Shown here piece by piece: positions 54,019 through 63,260 of a DNA stretch of 64,000 nt. Below the pieces are notes generated by a model that had not been told where the DNA came from, made no database searches, and was given only the letters and a program-made list of their open reading frames with translations. Source of the DNA: Sporomusaceae bacterium FL31 (GTDB lineage Bacteria > Bacillota > Negativicutes > DSM-1736 > Dendrosporobacteraceae); NCBI GenBank assembly GCA_003990955.1, contig BIFV01000008.1:757962-821961 (forward strand). The letters run 5' to 3'. Positions within the stretch are counted from its first letter, which is position 1. Every line of letters starts with the position of its first letter. Both the position numbers and the translations under genes were made by a program.

Positions 54019-54672
54019 TTAATGCGTATCGATAAATTTTCGCAGTTCGTCATGCCATTCTTTCGGCTCATAGGTGCCAATGCTGGTATTTTCGCCAAAT
54101 AAGAGGTCAACCAGATAGCGTGGTTCTTTGCCGCCAATGTGCATGGCTTTGATGCAGGAAATACAATAAACCACAACCTGATCTGCAGGCATTTCCGCAG
54201 ATCGCCTTTTCATCTGCTCTTTAACCTCTTCCAAAGACAGCACTCCGAAAAAGCTATCACCACAACAGGTGGCCTGAGCTTGGGTATTTTCCGGCTCAAT
54301 AATCTTGATGTTCATTTTTGCAAGCAGTTTTCTGACAGCCTGATGCACCCTTCCCTCAGTGCGTGTGGGACAGGCATCATGAATGGACATTTCAATACCG
54401 CTATAGTCTGGAAACGGAAAAGCTTTGCTCTCTGCAATGATCTCCCAGAGCGATATTGTCGAAATCCCCTCATAAAGTTCTCGATAGCGTCTGTCACAAC
54501 CAGCGCAGGTATTAATGACCGTTGTGCCGACTTGGAGCTTAGGATTGTGCCGACAGCAAATGAGATGGCCTGGTATGTCGCCTGATTGCAAGTTTAAGAA
54601 ATCTACTACTTTTTTTGCAAGATCCGGCTTATAAATCATGAGCGCACAACCAGGCGCGTAAGCTTGGCTCAT
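54019..54672 (-). CDS. Cys-rich (CCG-domain) Hdr-type oxidoreductase subunit
   Basis: A 217-residue protein with two CCG-like modules as in heterodisulfide reductase B and glycolate oxidase iron-sulfur subunits: TCAGCDRRYRELYEG plus CCRHNP in the first half, and SIHDACPTRTEGRVHQAVR followed by ATCCGDSFFGVL and YCISCIKAMH in the second. Such modules bind non-cubane [4Fe-4S] clusters and handle disulfides or electron transfer. No flavin or ferredoxin partner is adjacent. GTAGGAGGGATTCG precedes the ATG. Confidence 0.8.
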   Translation of the reverse strand: MSQAYAPGCALMIYKPDLAKKVVDFLNLQSGDIPGHLICCRHNPKLQVGTTVINTCAGCDRRYRELYEGISTISLWEIIAESKAFPFPDYSGIEMSIHDACPTRTEGRVHQAVRKLLAKMNIKIIEPENTQAQATCCGDSFFGVLSLEEVKEQMKRRSAEMPADQVVVYCISCIKAMHIGGKEPRYLVDLLFGENTSIGTYEPKEWHDELRKFIDTH

Positions 54673-54758
54673 CGAATCCCTCCTACTTTATTCTCAGATA
54701 CATTGTACAGGAAACCCGGCGATCAATCTTCCTGGATTTCACCGTGTAATTTATCAAT

Positions 54759-54795
54759 ACTAAGACCAGGAAGCTTATCAGCTCCTGGTCTTAGT
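54759..54795. terminator. Terminator between PLP decarboxylase and Cys-rich protein genes
   Basis: 13-bp stem ACTAAGACCAGGA/TCCTGGTCTTAGT with an 11-nt loop; it lies past the stop of the minus-strand decarboxylase. Confidence 0.7.
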
Positions 54796-54876
54796 ATTTT
54801 GCACGATGTGCACGCTTATCAGAACAATCAACCTGTTTTATGATTAAGACGATTGACTTAGCTGGCAAAAGCAGCC

Positions 54877-56316
54877 TTAGTTGCTATGACCCAGCGTACT
54901 GGCAACGGCTTTATTCAGTAAGCCGATAACCATCTCCATATCATGCATCGTTGTACGGTGATTTGCAAAACAAACTCGCAATACAACAGTTCCTCTTAAT
55001 CCAGCAGCAGTAAAGAAGGCTTCTCCACTGTCTTCTACCACCTTTAATAACTGCAGCTGCAATTCATTCAGCTGTAGAGCGGTTAATTCCTGATCCGGAA
55101 CGTAGCGAAAGCACACCACAGAAAGTGCGACAGGTGCAAGAATGTGCCAGCCTTTGGTTTCGGCCAGCTTGGTTTTAAAACTTTGTGCCATCGCCATATT
55201 CTGTTCAACAATTTGAGCAATGGTATGCAAGCCATAAGCCTTAAAGGCAAACCAAATTTTAAATGCTTTTGAAGCTCGCGTACATTGCAAGCCATAATTC
55301 ATTAAATCAGGCGCAGCCTCATCGGCAAGACTGCCCTCATGACCTTTAAACGTATCATATAACTGTTGTTTATTTTTTATCAGCACACAGCCTGCCTCAG
55401 CAGGAGTAAAAAACCATTTATGAGGATCGGTTGCAATCGAGTCAGCCTGTTCAATCCCTTCTAATAGGGTACGTCCTGTTGTGGTTAAAATGGCTCCGCC
55501 CCCATAAGCTGCATCGATATGCAGCCATAAATGATGCAGCTTACAAAGATCAGCCAACTGCCTGATAGGATCAACAGAACCTGTATTGGTTGAGCCAACC
55601 TGAGCGACTACACAAAATGGCGCAAAACCAGCAGCCATGTCTTGCTTGATTGCTTCCTCCAGCGCCTTAATATCCATTCTAAAGTGAGAGTCGGTCGGAA
55701 TTCGTCTCACAGCTTGACTGCCAATACCAAGTACGGCAGCTGCTCTTTCAACCGAAGAATGCCCCTGATCAGACACATACATAACAGGACGTTTAGTCAT
55801 GCCGTAAATGCCCTGTTTCATGGCTCCCGGAAAATGAACTTCTCTAGCCACAGCAAGCCCAATGATGGTAGCCGCCGTACCACCGCTTGTTAAGATTCCG
55901 CCAAAATTTTTCTGATATCCAAACATTTCTCCAAACCATTTGATCACAAGTTCTTCAACCACTGTCGCAGCGGGGCTGCTCTTATACATGGCGGGTATTT
56001 GATTCACCGCCACACTTAACAGTTCTCCCAAGGTTCCAGCCGGTGAAGGGCTTGTCAGCAGCCAGGCTAAGAAGCGCGGATGTCCCATTTTTACACAATA
56101 GGGAACAATTTTTCCATTAAACTGATCAAGCAATGTATTCATATCCATACTTGCAGTTGGAAGTCCCTCTTCCAGCAAGACAGCAAGTTCTGAGTAGCTT
56201 ATTCGAGGGGCTACAGGGTTATGGGTAATATTCTTTGTATAATGCTGGATCATCTCAAATACTTTATGAAGCTGTTGATCAAAATCAGCCAAATCCAGTG
56301 TCTTTGTTGTCGCCAT
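54877..56316 (-). CDS. PLP-dependent group II amino acid decarboxylase
   Basis: A 479-residue pyridoxal-phosphate enzyme of the aromatic-amino-acid/glutamate decarboxylase group. The PLP Lys is in SIATDPHKWFFTP; LHIDAAYGGGA supplies the Asp that contacts the pyridine nitrogen; GILTSGGTAATIIGLAVAR binds phosphate; MGHPRFLAWL is the N-terminal substrate segment. It would make an amine from an aromatic or related amino acid; no transporter is adjacent. TAGGAGGTATGAGCGTGT precedes the ATG. Confidence 0.88.
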   Translation of the reverse strand: MATTKTLDLADFDQQLHKVFEMIQHYTKNITHNPVAPRISYSELAVLLEEGLPTASMDMNTLLDQFNGKIVPYCVKMGHPRFLAWLLTSPSPAGTLGELLSVAVNQIPAMYKSSPAATVVEELVIKWFGEMFGYQKNFGGILTSGGTAATIIGLAVAREVHFPGAMKQGIYGMTKRPVMYVSDQGHSSVERAAAVLGIGSQAVRRIPTDSHFRMDIKALEEAIKQDMAAGFAPFCVVAQVGSTNTGSVDPIRQLADLCKLHHLWLHIDAAYGGGAILTTTGRTLLEGIEQADSIATDPHKWFFTPAEAGCVLIKNKQQLYDTFKGHEGSLADEAAPDLMNYGLQCTRASKAFKIWFAFKAYGLHTIAQIVEQNMAMAQSFKTKLAETKGWHILAPVALSVVCFRYVPDQELTALQLNELQLQLLKVVEDSGEAFFTAAGLRGTVVLRVCFANHRTTMHDMEMVIGLLNKAVASTLGHSN

Positions 56317-56506
56317 ACACGCTCATACCTCCTAAAGAGTTCCTATGACAGCATCGTTTAATCCACCCTTCCCTATTTCACCCACTGCCAGCAAAAACCT
56401 CTATTTGCTGCCTGGATTACCGCTTCAGAAAAGCATGTCGAAAAAAGAGGTTTTAGTGTAACTGTAACAGAATAGTTATACCAAAAATATTCGCGGGGTG
56501 AGCATA

Positions 56507-57091
56507 ATGGGTTCGACAGATGAGAGTGATTTTGCTAAGTTTCTTTTGAATCAAATGCCCTTGCCGGTTGCCATTGCAAACTCAGAGGTCGAAGTAGAGG
56601 CCATTAATACTGCTGCCCAGAAATTTTTCTGTTTATCTGCAAACGAAGCAAAGCTGCGTAGATGCGGCGAAGTGATCCAATGTATTCATGCGTCACAGCC
56701 TGAGAAGTGCGGCGGTACACCTGCGTGCAAGAGCTGTGTATTGCGCTGCAGTGTTCTCAAATCCTTCGAAGGAAAAACCGTGTCTAGAAATAAAGGCTTC
56801 TTTCATATCACCAAAGATGATGAATTAAAATGCTTAACCGTTCTAGTTACCACCGCTCCTATCGACTATCACGATACTCCCATGGTGATTATATTAATTG
56901 AAGATATTTCATTAATTACTGAGCTCCAAGGGTTATTGCCAATATGTTCTGTTTGTCATCATATCCGTAACGAACAAGGTGAATGGCTTTCCCTAGAAAG
57001 TTATATCAAGCAGCACAGCGAAGCAGAACTGACGCATGACTATTGCCCAGACTGCATTGCGCAGGCAAAATCTCGATCAGAAAAGGTTTGA
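56507..57091 (+). CDS. PAS-domain sensor-like protein with Cys clusters
   Basis: A 194-residue protein. A PAS domain (about 10-140) contains an inserted Cys-rich loop (CGGTPACKSCVLRC). The C-terminus, LPICSVCHHIRNEQGEW then LTHDYCPDC, is the CxxC...CxxC tail known from PAS proteins such as those preceding GGDEF or kinase domains, here with no output domain. It may bind a metal or cluster and signal to a partner. ATG at 56507 fits GGGGTG; a GTG at 56498 is less likely. Confidence 0.7.
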   Translation: MGSTDESDFAKFLLNQMPLPVAIANSEVEVEAINTAAQKFFCLSANEAKLRRCGEVIQCIHASQPEKCGGTPACKSCVLRCSVLKSFEGKTVSRNKGFFHITKDDELKCLTVLVTTAPIDYHDTPMVIILIEDISLITELQGLLPICSVCHHIRNEQGEWLSLESYIKQHSEAELTHDYCPDCIAQAKSRSEKV

Positions 57092-57115
57092 TGATCCTTC
57101 CTCTATACCCAGGAA

Positions 57116-57152
57116 AAATCCCAGAAGTCCAAAAACGAGACTTCTGGGATTT
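57116..57152 (+). terminator. Terminator of the PAS gene
   Basis: 14-bp stem AAATCCCAGAAGTC/GACTTCTGGGATTT with a 9-nt loop. Confidence 0.8.
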
Positions 57153-57249
57153 GCTCCATTCAATCATCATGCTAAACTTTGATAATAGCCTTCCAAAGCT
57201 TGGTGCAGCGCGTGATAATCGGCTGTCTTTAAATCACCCGCTGTTTCCT

Positions 57250-58038
57250 TTAGTAAGGCATAGTCGAAATGATCGTTAAGCTTTGCCTGAACCAGTGTTC
57301 ATATTTCAAAAACAGCCTGTTATTCACATTAAAGCGGTGAACCTCAGGAGTTGCCTGGTAACTGCTCGGGGCAACCGGACTCCCCTGCAGAATGGCCTTA
57401 ATATAATCAATATTACGTTGAATCAGAGCATGGTCAACAATGCCCGAATGGGCAGAAATCTTAACCTTTGCCGGAAAGCTTTTAATAAATTCCAGTGTTT
57501 TGATATACATTTCTAAATCACTAAAATCTAAATAAGGAATTGGCTCTTCCACCAAGTCCCCAACAAAGAGCACCTGGTCTTTTTTATCAAAGCAAACAGC
57601 CGAATCGACAGTATGCCCCGGTGTATAAATAAACTCAAGCTCAGCCTCTTCGAAGCTTAGTCTTTCACTAAACGTCAGATTAGGCAGCACTAAGTCGATA
57701 GTACCCTGATGATATTCAGTAAGTTTGGCTAATTCAAAAGCCCCTATTTGCTGCATTCTTTTACGGCATAGCTCGTGGCCAATAATCCAGGCATTCTCGA
57801 AGGCACAATTTCCCCAAATATGATCCCAGTCAGAATGTGAATTAAACAAAATCATAGGCTGCTGTGTAGTGGAGTGCTGTGACATATAGGCTTTAACAGC
57901 TTCCATAGACAGCGGACCCAAGTGCGTATCACACAAAAACCATTCCCGCTCAGTTTGAATTAAATAAACCGATATATGATCTTCAAAGGTAATTAGCTTG
58001 CCTCTGCTGCCCACCGGGCGGACTTCCCTGATATTCAT
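57250..58038 (-). CDS. Metallo-beta-lactamase-fold hydrolase
   Basis: A 262-residue MBL-fold protein. The metal motif is NSHSDWDHIWG (HxHxDH with Ser/Asp-Trp variants), followed by TPGHTVDSAVCF and the bridging Asp in LFVGDLVEE, and a late SAHSGIVD His. It resembles small general thioesterase/lactonase-type members. GGGAGG serves the ATG at 58038; the GTG at 58044 overlaps it. It follows tag by 32 bp on the same strand. Confidence 0.8.
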   Translation of the reverse strand: MNIREVRPVGSRGKLITFEDHISVYLIQTEREWFLCDTHLGPLSMEAVKAYMSQHSTTQQPMILFNSHSDWDHIWGNCAFENAWIIGHELCRKRMQQIGAFELAKLTEYHQGTIDLVLPNLTFSERLSFEEAELEFIYTPGHTVDSAVCFDKKDQVLFVGDLVEEPIPYLDFSDLEMYIKTLEFIKSFPAKVKISAHSGIVDHALIQRNIDYIKAILQGSPVAPSSYQATPEVHRFNVNNRLFLKYEHWFRQSLTIISTMPY

Positions 58039-58070
58039 AGACACCTCCCAAGCTTGCCCTATCCTTTAAA

Positions 58071-58637
58071 TCATTGCAAGTTTGCACTGTTAAACAAAAA
58101 ACAATTTGTGGTATGATCATTAACCATGCCTGTCGCTTGCATAAAGGCATAGCAGATGGTTGACCCCACAAACTTAAAGCCAAGTTTGCGCAAGGTTTTG
58201 CTCATAGCATCAGACTCCGGCGTTGTAGCCGGGATTTCAGATAAGTGCTGCCATTGATTAATCTTCGGCTTTCCGTCCACAAATTGCCAAATAAAAGCAC
58301 TAAAGCTGCCCTGTTCCTGGATAGCCAAAAACTGCTTAGCATTCTCAATTACGGCTTTAATTTTCAAGCGATTGCGGATGATTCCCGGATTATTCATCAG
58401 TTCATTGATTTTCTGTTCGTCGTAGTGAGCAATTTTATGGGCATCAAATCCATCAAAAGCCTGACGAAAGTTCTCGCGTTTTCTCAATACGGTAATCCAG
58501 CTAAGACCAGCCTGCATTCCTTCCAGAATTAGCATCTCAAACAGCTTCTGGTCATCATAGGTGGGAATTCCCCATTCCTCATCATGGTAACGGATATACA
58601 ATTCATCCTGACTAACCCAAGCGCACCGCTGCTGCAT
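58071..58637 (-). CDS. tag: DNA-3-methyladenine glycosylase I
   Basis: A 188-residue Tag enzyme that excises 3-methyladenine from DNA. The start RCAWVS with the zinc Cys, YHDEEWGIP with His, the LEGMQAGLSWITVLRKR core and the C-terminal zinc site MVNDHTTNC are all present. Length is typical. CTAGGAGGTAGCT precedes the ATG. It is probably co-transcribed with the MBL gene. Confidence 0.95.
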   Translation of the reverse strand: MQQRCAWVSQDELYIRYHDEEWGIPTYDDQKLFEMLILEGMQAGLSWITVLRKRENFRQAFDGFDAHKIAHYDEQKINELMNNPGIIRNRLKIKAVIENAKQFLAIQEQGSFSAFIWQFVDGKPKINQWQHLSEIPATTPESDAMSKTLRKLGFKFVGSTICYAFMQATGMVNDHTTNCFLFNSANLQ

Positions 58638-58825
58638 AGCTACCTCCTAAGAAAAATCATTTGACTGTTATGATTCAACGATAAAATTTTGTCACTTTAT
58701 CATTAGAAATATTATAGCATCAAAAATTCTCCTCAGTAAAACATTTCAGGATTGACCGAGATTCATGGCTGCTTGTCCATCAATAAAGAATCAACCTAGC
58801 TAAAAAACTGCAGGTGGTAATGCAT

Positions 58826-59725
58826 ATGGAAATTCGTCAACTTAAAACTTTTGTTACTATCGTAAAATTACTCAGTTTCACAAAAGCCGCTAATGAGCTT
58901 GGCTATGCCCAGTCGACAATTACTGGTCATATTCAGACCCTTGAGGAAGAGTTTGGCACGATGTTGTTTGAACGTTTGAGCAAGCAGATTAAATTAACAA
59001 AAGACGGCGAGAATTTGTATGCCTATGCGGAGCAAATTTTGAAACTTGCTGATGAAGCAAAAGATCTTATTTCCAGCTCGGTAAATCCCAAAGGATCACT
59101 CATGATTGGTACCGCAGAGTCGCTTTGCACCCATCGTTTGACAGAGGTATTTAAAACCTTTCGTTCACGCTACCCACGCGTTGAATTCTCCTTTCGTTTT
59201 GACACTTGCGCAGATTACCGAACCCATTTGCGCAAGAACACCGCTGATGTTATTTTTATTCTTGACGTACCTTTTACTGAGAATGATCTTATAACCCAGG
59301 TCTTATTTGAAGAACCGATGGCTATGATCGTCGCACCAGATCACCCTTTAGCTGTGAAGCAGGCAATTGGTCCGCAAGATTTGAATGGTCAAGCGCTGGT
59401 TTTGACTGACAGCGACTGCAGCTACCGACGAATCCTTGAAAGTATTCTCGCCCAAGCCGGAGTCAAACCAGCCTCCGTTTTAGGAGTCAATAGCACCGAA
59501 GTCATCAAGCGATTTGTCAGTGATAGCTGGGGGATTGGATTTGTACCGCAAGTTACAGTCTGCCAGGAGCTTACCAATCGACAACTGCTGGCATTGCCCT
59601 GGGTTGGACCATCTTTTAACATCCACGCACAACTGCTTTATCATAAAGATAAATGGCAGTCACCGGCCCTGAGAGCCTTTATTGATGTCACCCTTGAAAC
59701 GCTCAAACTCAAGCCTGACTGTTGA
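58826..59725 (+). CDS. LysR-family transcriptional regulator
   Basis: A 299-residue LysR protein: helix-turn-helix MEIRQLKTFVTIVKLLSFTK with YAQSTITGHIQTLEEEFG, then an effector domain. ATG at 58826 is served by AGGTGG; two earlier in-frame codons are closer to it than usual. It is not clearly divergent from a target: the tag-MBL pair lies to its left on the opposite strand and is the nearest candidate. Confidence 0.88.
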   Translation: MEIRQLKTFVTIVKLLSFTKAANELGYAQSTITGHIQTLEEEFGTMLFERLSKQIKLTKDGENLYAYAEQILKLADEAKDLISSSVNPKGSLMIGTAESLCTHRLTEVFKTFRSRYPRVEFSFRFDTCADYRTHLRKNTADVIFILDVPFTENDLITQVLFEEPMAMIVAPDHPLAVKQAIGPQDLNGQALVLTDSDCSYRRILESILAQAGVKPASVLGVNSTEVIKRFVSDSWGIGFVPQVTVCQELTNRQLLALPWVGPSFNIHAQLLYHKDKWQSPALRAFIDVTLETLKLKPDC

Positions 59726-59780
59726 TTTTGTCTTAGCCCAACGTATCTTCGCCATTAAAGAAAATAACGCCCAGAACTTA

Positions 59781-60065
59781 TCATTTACGCCGAATTTTCA
59801 GGAAAGGTATCGATAAGTAAATCCCGGTCAAGGTAAGTACAATAAGCCCTGCTGCCGTTATATCGATAAGCCATTTTATATTCAGATTGCCAAGCTGGCC
59901 TTCATGGAGTTGGTTGGTAAAATGGCCTTGCAGGTGTTCTTCATCCACGCCCATAAGCCACGGCTCCGCTTGCAGCAAGCCTGTAAAAGCTTCAATTAAA
60001 ATAAAGACAGCCAAAATTAGCCCAACCCACAAATGAATATTCCGCATGGTTTTGAGATACTTCAT
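59781..60065 (-). CDS. Small PepSY-associated membrane protein
   Basis: A 94-residue protein with two membrane helices around a short outer loop: NIHLWVGLILAVFILIEAFTG and ITAAGLIVLTLTGIYLSI. It matches the PepSY-associated TM family (PiuB-like ends), often linked to metal or haem transport. GGGTGGAGGTTTGC precedes the ATG at 60065. Single gene. Confidence 0.7.
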   Translation of the reverse strand: MKYLKTMRNIHLWVGLILAVFILIEAFTGLLQAEPWLMGVDEEHLQGHFTNQLHEGQLGNLNIKWLIDITAAGLIVLTLTGIYLSIPFLKIRRK

Positions 60066-60180
60066 GTACGCAAACCTCCACCCGCTTTCTATCACTATAC
60101 GCGGCAATTGCTAAAATATTGATACTTAAGTAAGGTTTTAAGCCTAGTTAAACAAGCCTATGAACGATGCCGTGGCGGAG

Positions 60181-60221
60181 AAAAACAGCGCACATTCCAA
60201 AAAGGAATGTGCGCTGTTTTT
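60181..60221. terminator. Bidirectional terminator between PepSY and lactate permease genes
   Basis: 18-bp perfect stem (60181-60198 with 60204-60221), AAAAA loop; A5 and T5 ends serve both strands. On the minus strand it terminates the permease gene. Confidence 0.9.
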
Positions 60222-60291
60222 GATAGTAGCTATGTTTTACCATTCACAATGCAGGACAATTTGTATAAAACAATGTAGAAACCCGGCTCGG

Positions 60292-61947
60292 CTAAGGCAT
60301 CATCCATTGTAGATAGTAAGCCTGTAGGTAGGTCATTAAGCCAATAAGGATAATCATGGCAATACTGTGTGGCAACGCGAAGCGGAAGATGGTGGATTCC
60401 TCACCAACCAGACCAGTCGCAGCTGTAGCTACAGCGATACTTTGCGGTGAAATCATTTTACCACAAACACCGCCTGATGAATTCGATGCTACCAGTAAGT
60501 TCGGATCAATACCCAGTTGTTGGGCTGCAGTCTTTTGCATGGAACCGAACAATGCGTTGGATGAAGTATCCGAACCAGTCAAGAAAACACCCAACCAGCC
60601 CAAGAATGGTGCAAAAAACGGATAAGCTGCACCAGTTGCAGTAAAAGCAAGACCCAAAGTAGAACTCATACCGGAGTAGTTCATGATATAGGCTAAGCCA
60701 AGGATCATTGCAATTGTAATGATTGGATAAATCAGTTGTTTGACAGTTTTGCCAAAGCAGGTGGCTGCCCGGGAGACGCTATAATTGGGAATGACAAATA
60801 GCGAGAGTAATCCGGCAATAAAGATAGCTGTACCAGCAGCAGAAAGAAAGTTAGTTGCGAAAGTAGCTGCATATGGAGTATTTTTTGCTACTACTGGTGC
60901 GCTTTTAATAACTAAGTTATGCAGAGCAGGCCATTGAAAAAAGGTAAAGCCAAGAGCCTTTTCCCAACTTACTAATACAGCTTTAAAGCCAATAAATTTA
61001 TCATCCGCCCAAAGGAATACCAATATAGCAAGAATGATATATGGAGCCCAGGCCCGCAAAACTTCACGAATTGAGTATTTTAACTCAACGGCTCCAAGTG
61101 ATTCAACTTTTTCATCAGGAAAATGCCAGACTTTTGAAGGCTTCCAAATTTTGAGGAAAACCAAGAGACCGATGATGGTGACAAAAGCTGAAGTGATATC
61201 AGGCAAGTACACACTGATGTAATTGGATGTAAAGAACTGAGTGCCTGCGAAACATACCCCAGCAACGATGACCGCTGGCAGCACCTCCATGGCCCGTTTC
61301 CAACCGCACATCATAACAACAACCCACAAGGGTACAATAACCGAAAGAAATGGTAACTGACGTCCGATAATCTTACTCAGTGTCATTGCATCAATACCCG
61401 AAACCTGTCCCAGCACCACGACAGGAATACCAATTGCACCAAAGGCAACGGGTGCCGTATTCGCGATTAAGCAGATACCAGCCGCGTATACCGGATTAAA
61501 CCCGAGCCCAACCAGCATGGCGGCTGTAATGGCAACAGGAGTACCAAATCCCGCCGTACCTTCGATAAAAGAGCCGAAAGCAAAAGCAATAAATAAGGCT
61601 TGTAACCGCCGGTCATCGGTAATTGACGCCAATGAATTTTTGATGATTTCAAATTCGCCAGCTTCGACGGTCATATTATAAACCCAGATAGCGGTTACGA
61701 TAATCCATACGATGGGGAAAATCCCAACCAGAGCACCGTTTAGAGTGGCACTAATGGCCAACCCAGCCGGCATTTTAAATACGAAAATAGCAATTAAAAC
61801 TGCTGAAAGCACACCGAAGAAGGCCGCATTATGCCCCTTTGAACGCTTAATGCCCAACATATATAACAATATGAATAATGGTATCGCCGCAATAAGCGCT
61901 GAAAGTCCAATGCTTCCTAATGGATTATACTCTTGAATCCAGGTCAT
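60292..61947 (-). CDS. lctP: L-lactate permease (LctP family)
   Basis: A 551-residue transporter with about 13 helices. It starts MTWIQEYNPLG and has the family segments VEAGEFEIIKNSLASITDDRR, FGSFIEGTAGFGTPVAITAA and NSSGGVCGKMISPQSIAVA. It takes up lactate or glycolate with protons. ATG at 61947 is served by GGGGAG. It is divergent from an XRE-cupin regulator; no lactate dehydrogenase genes lie beside it. Confidence 0.93.
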   Translation of the reverse strand: MTWIQEYNPLGSIGLSALIAAIPLFILLYMLGIKRSKGHNAAFFGVLSAVLIAIFVFKMPAGLAISATLNGALVGIFPIVWIIVTAIWVYNMTVEAGEFEIIKNSLASITDDRRLQALFIAFAFGSFIEGTAGFGTPVAITAAMLVGLGFNPVYAAGICLIANTAPVAFGAIGIPVVVLGQVSGIDAMTLSKIIGRQLPFLSVIVPLWVVVMMCGWKRAMEVLPAVIVAGVCFAGTQFFTSNYISVYLPDITSAFVTIIGLLVFLKIWKPSKVWHFPDEKVESLGAVELKYSIREVLRAWAPYIILAILVFLWADDKFIGFKAVLVSWEKALGFTFFQWPALHNLVIKSAPVVAKNTPYAATFATNFLSAAGTAIFIAGLLSLFVIPNYSVSRAATCFGKTVKQLIYPIITIAMILGLAYIMNYSGMSSTLGLAFTATGAAYPFFAPFLGWLGVFLTGSDTSSNALFGSMQKTAAQQLGIDPNLLVASNSSGGVCGKMISPQSIAVATAATGLVGEESTIFRFALPHSIAMIILIGLMTYLQAYYLQWMMP

Positions 61948-61956
61948 ACCATACAC

Positions 61957-62435
61957 TCCCCTTTTGTAACATTAAAGTTGGTAATTCTCAAAATATGATC
62001 GCTTGATGAAGGAATTCTAAGATTTCTCTCTACCCTTCTCTCTGGTTGAATAACACACCAACAGGAACACCGTTTAAGGCTTTTCCTGCGCTAACAACCT
62101 TGTCGCCTCCTTTTGATTACCATGGATTCTAGTCGCTGCCCCCCTTTCCAACCTTCTTCCATCTTGGCATCAAATTGTGAGCAATTGAGCTAATCCGTTT
62201 GCATTCTCTATTTCAGCTAACCCCAAGATTACCTATTTAATCAGATAAAAGAGAACTTATCACTGCAATAATGCGTAAACCCGTGTATAATTGTTATGAA
62301 GACACCGCATTGCTGAGTAATATATTACTCTTTACGAATACTATATTACTCTTTATTTTAGATAATCCTTCCATTTTTCTGTATTTTATTAAATTTTTTT
62401 TACATTCGGAAAATTCGCTGAGTGAGGTGCATGAC
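61957..62435. other. 480-bp divergent regulatory region
   Basis: Lies between the lactate permease and the XRE-cupin gene. It holds a 16-bp palindrome with direct repeats (62315-62355); no gene is recognised in it. The frame from 62271 that runs into the regulator is AT-rich, phenylalanine/isoleucine-rich and unlikely to be translated. Confidence 0.6.
62315..62355. promoter_or_regulatory. Candidate operator of the XRE-cupin regulator
   Basis: Palindrome GAGTAATATATTACTC (62315-62330) overlaps a 14-bp direct repeat TATATTACTCTTTA at 62321-62334 and 62342-62355; repeat starts are 21 bp apart, two helical turns. Confidence 0.5.
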
Positions 62436-63119
62436 TTGAGTCATAGAAATTTAAACTTCGGTAAGAATATTGCAACCCTGCGCATAAAACAAAAATTCTC
62501 GCAAGAGGATTTGGCCGAGAAAGCCGGCATCAGCCGCTCCATGCTGTCTAAAATCGAGCGGGACGAAGTCAGCCCAACCATTGCTGTTGCGAATAAAATT
62601 GCGCGGGGGCTTAACACTTCGGTTTCTTCATTATTGGATGACGTAGCCGACGAGCGGGTTCAGGTCAGACGTCTGGATGACCGGGTCGTCCAGGAGGATC
62701 CTATTTCGCGAATTCAACGCGAGCTCATCATGTATACGTCTGATTTGGGACTGGATATTCAATACATCATCTCACCGGCCGGGGCAACCACCGGGATATT
62801 ACCCGCCCATATACCCGGTTCGGAAAAATACGTGCTGGTTGAAAAAGGCGTTCTCAGAGTAGTCTTAGCCAAGAATTCCCTCTATGAACTCAATGCCGGG
62901 GATTGCCTGGCCTTCATCGCGGACATTGAACATGAATTTCATAACATCGATCATGATACAAGTTCCTTCTATGTCATTCTGCTTGAACCAGAAGCCGTTA
63001 AAGCCGCTCCAAAAAAACAAACCTGCCAGCCTTGGCGTCTGGCAGGCGTGACTTTGCTTTATCCATTCAATCCGGAGCTGCTCGGTAGTCTTTCTCAGGT
63101 ATTTAGCTATATCTGTTAG
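62436..63119 (+). CDS. XRE-family regulator with C-terminal cupin domain
   Basis: A 227-residue regulator. Helix-turn-helix FSQEDLAEKAGISRSMLSKIERDEVSPT near 22-50, cupin domain (about 110-190) with HIPGSEKYVLVEKGVLRV and DCLAFIADIEHEFHNID. Such proteins sense a small metabolite through the cupin. The start is probably TTG at 62436, with GAGG 8 nt upstream. Being divergent from the lactate permease, it most likely controls it. The frame is open to 62271 but the extra part lacks a ribosome site. Confidence 0.78.
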   Translation: MSHRNLNFGKNIATLRIKQKFSQEDLAEKAGISRSMLSKIERDEVSPTIAVANKIARGLNTSVSSLLDDVADERVQVRRLDDRVVQEDPISRIQRELIMYTSDLGLDIQYIISPAGATTGILPAHIPGSEKYVLVEKGVLRVVLAKNSLYELNAGDCLAFIADIEHEFHNIDHDTSSFYVILLEPEAVKAAPKKQTCQPWRLAGVTLLYPFNPELLGSLSQVFSYIC

Positions 63120-63153
63120 CTTTGCTCAGGCCGTAATATACTCTTGTTGCCGT

Positions 63154-63210
63154 AAAAAAGCACCTCTCATGCTGTATAGTTTTCCTATACGACATAAGAG
63201 GTGCTTTTTT
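63154..63210. terminator. Terminator between XRE-cupin and MCP genes
   Basis: 14-bp stem AAAAAAGCACCTCT/AGAGGTGCTTTTTT, with an inner GTATAG/CTATAC pair; it works on both strands for the converging genes. Confidence 0.9.
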
Positions 63211-63260
63211 CATTTGTCCCAGTCTAGGGGTTCAGACTATTAGCTTCAAGGACTACGCAA

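Noticed and set aside
53594..54102. Two short plus frames in the repeat array
   Set aside because: No ribosome sites, repeated low-complexity sequence, broken between them.
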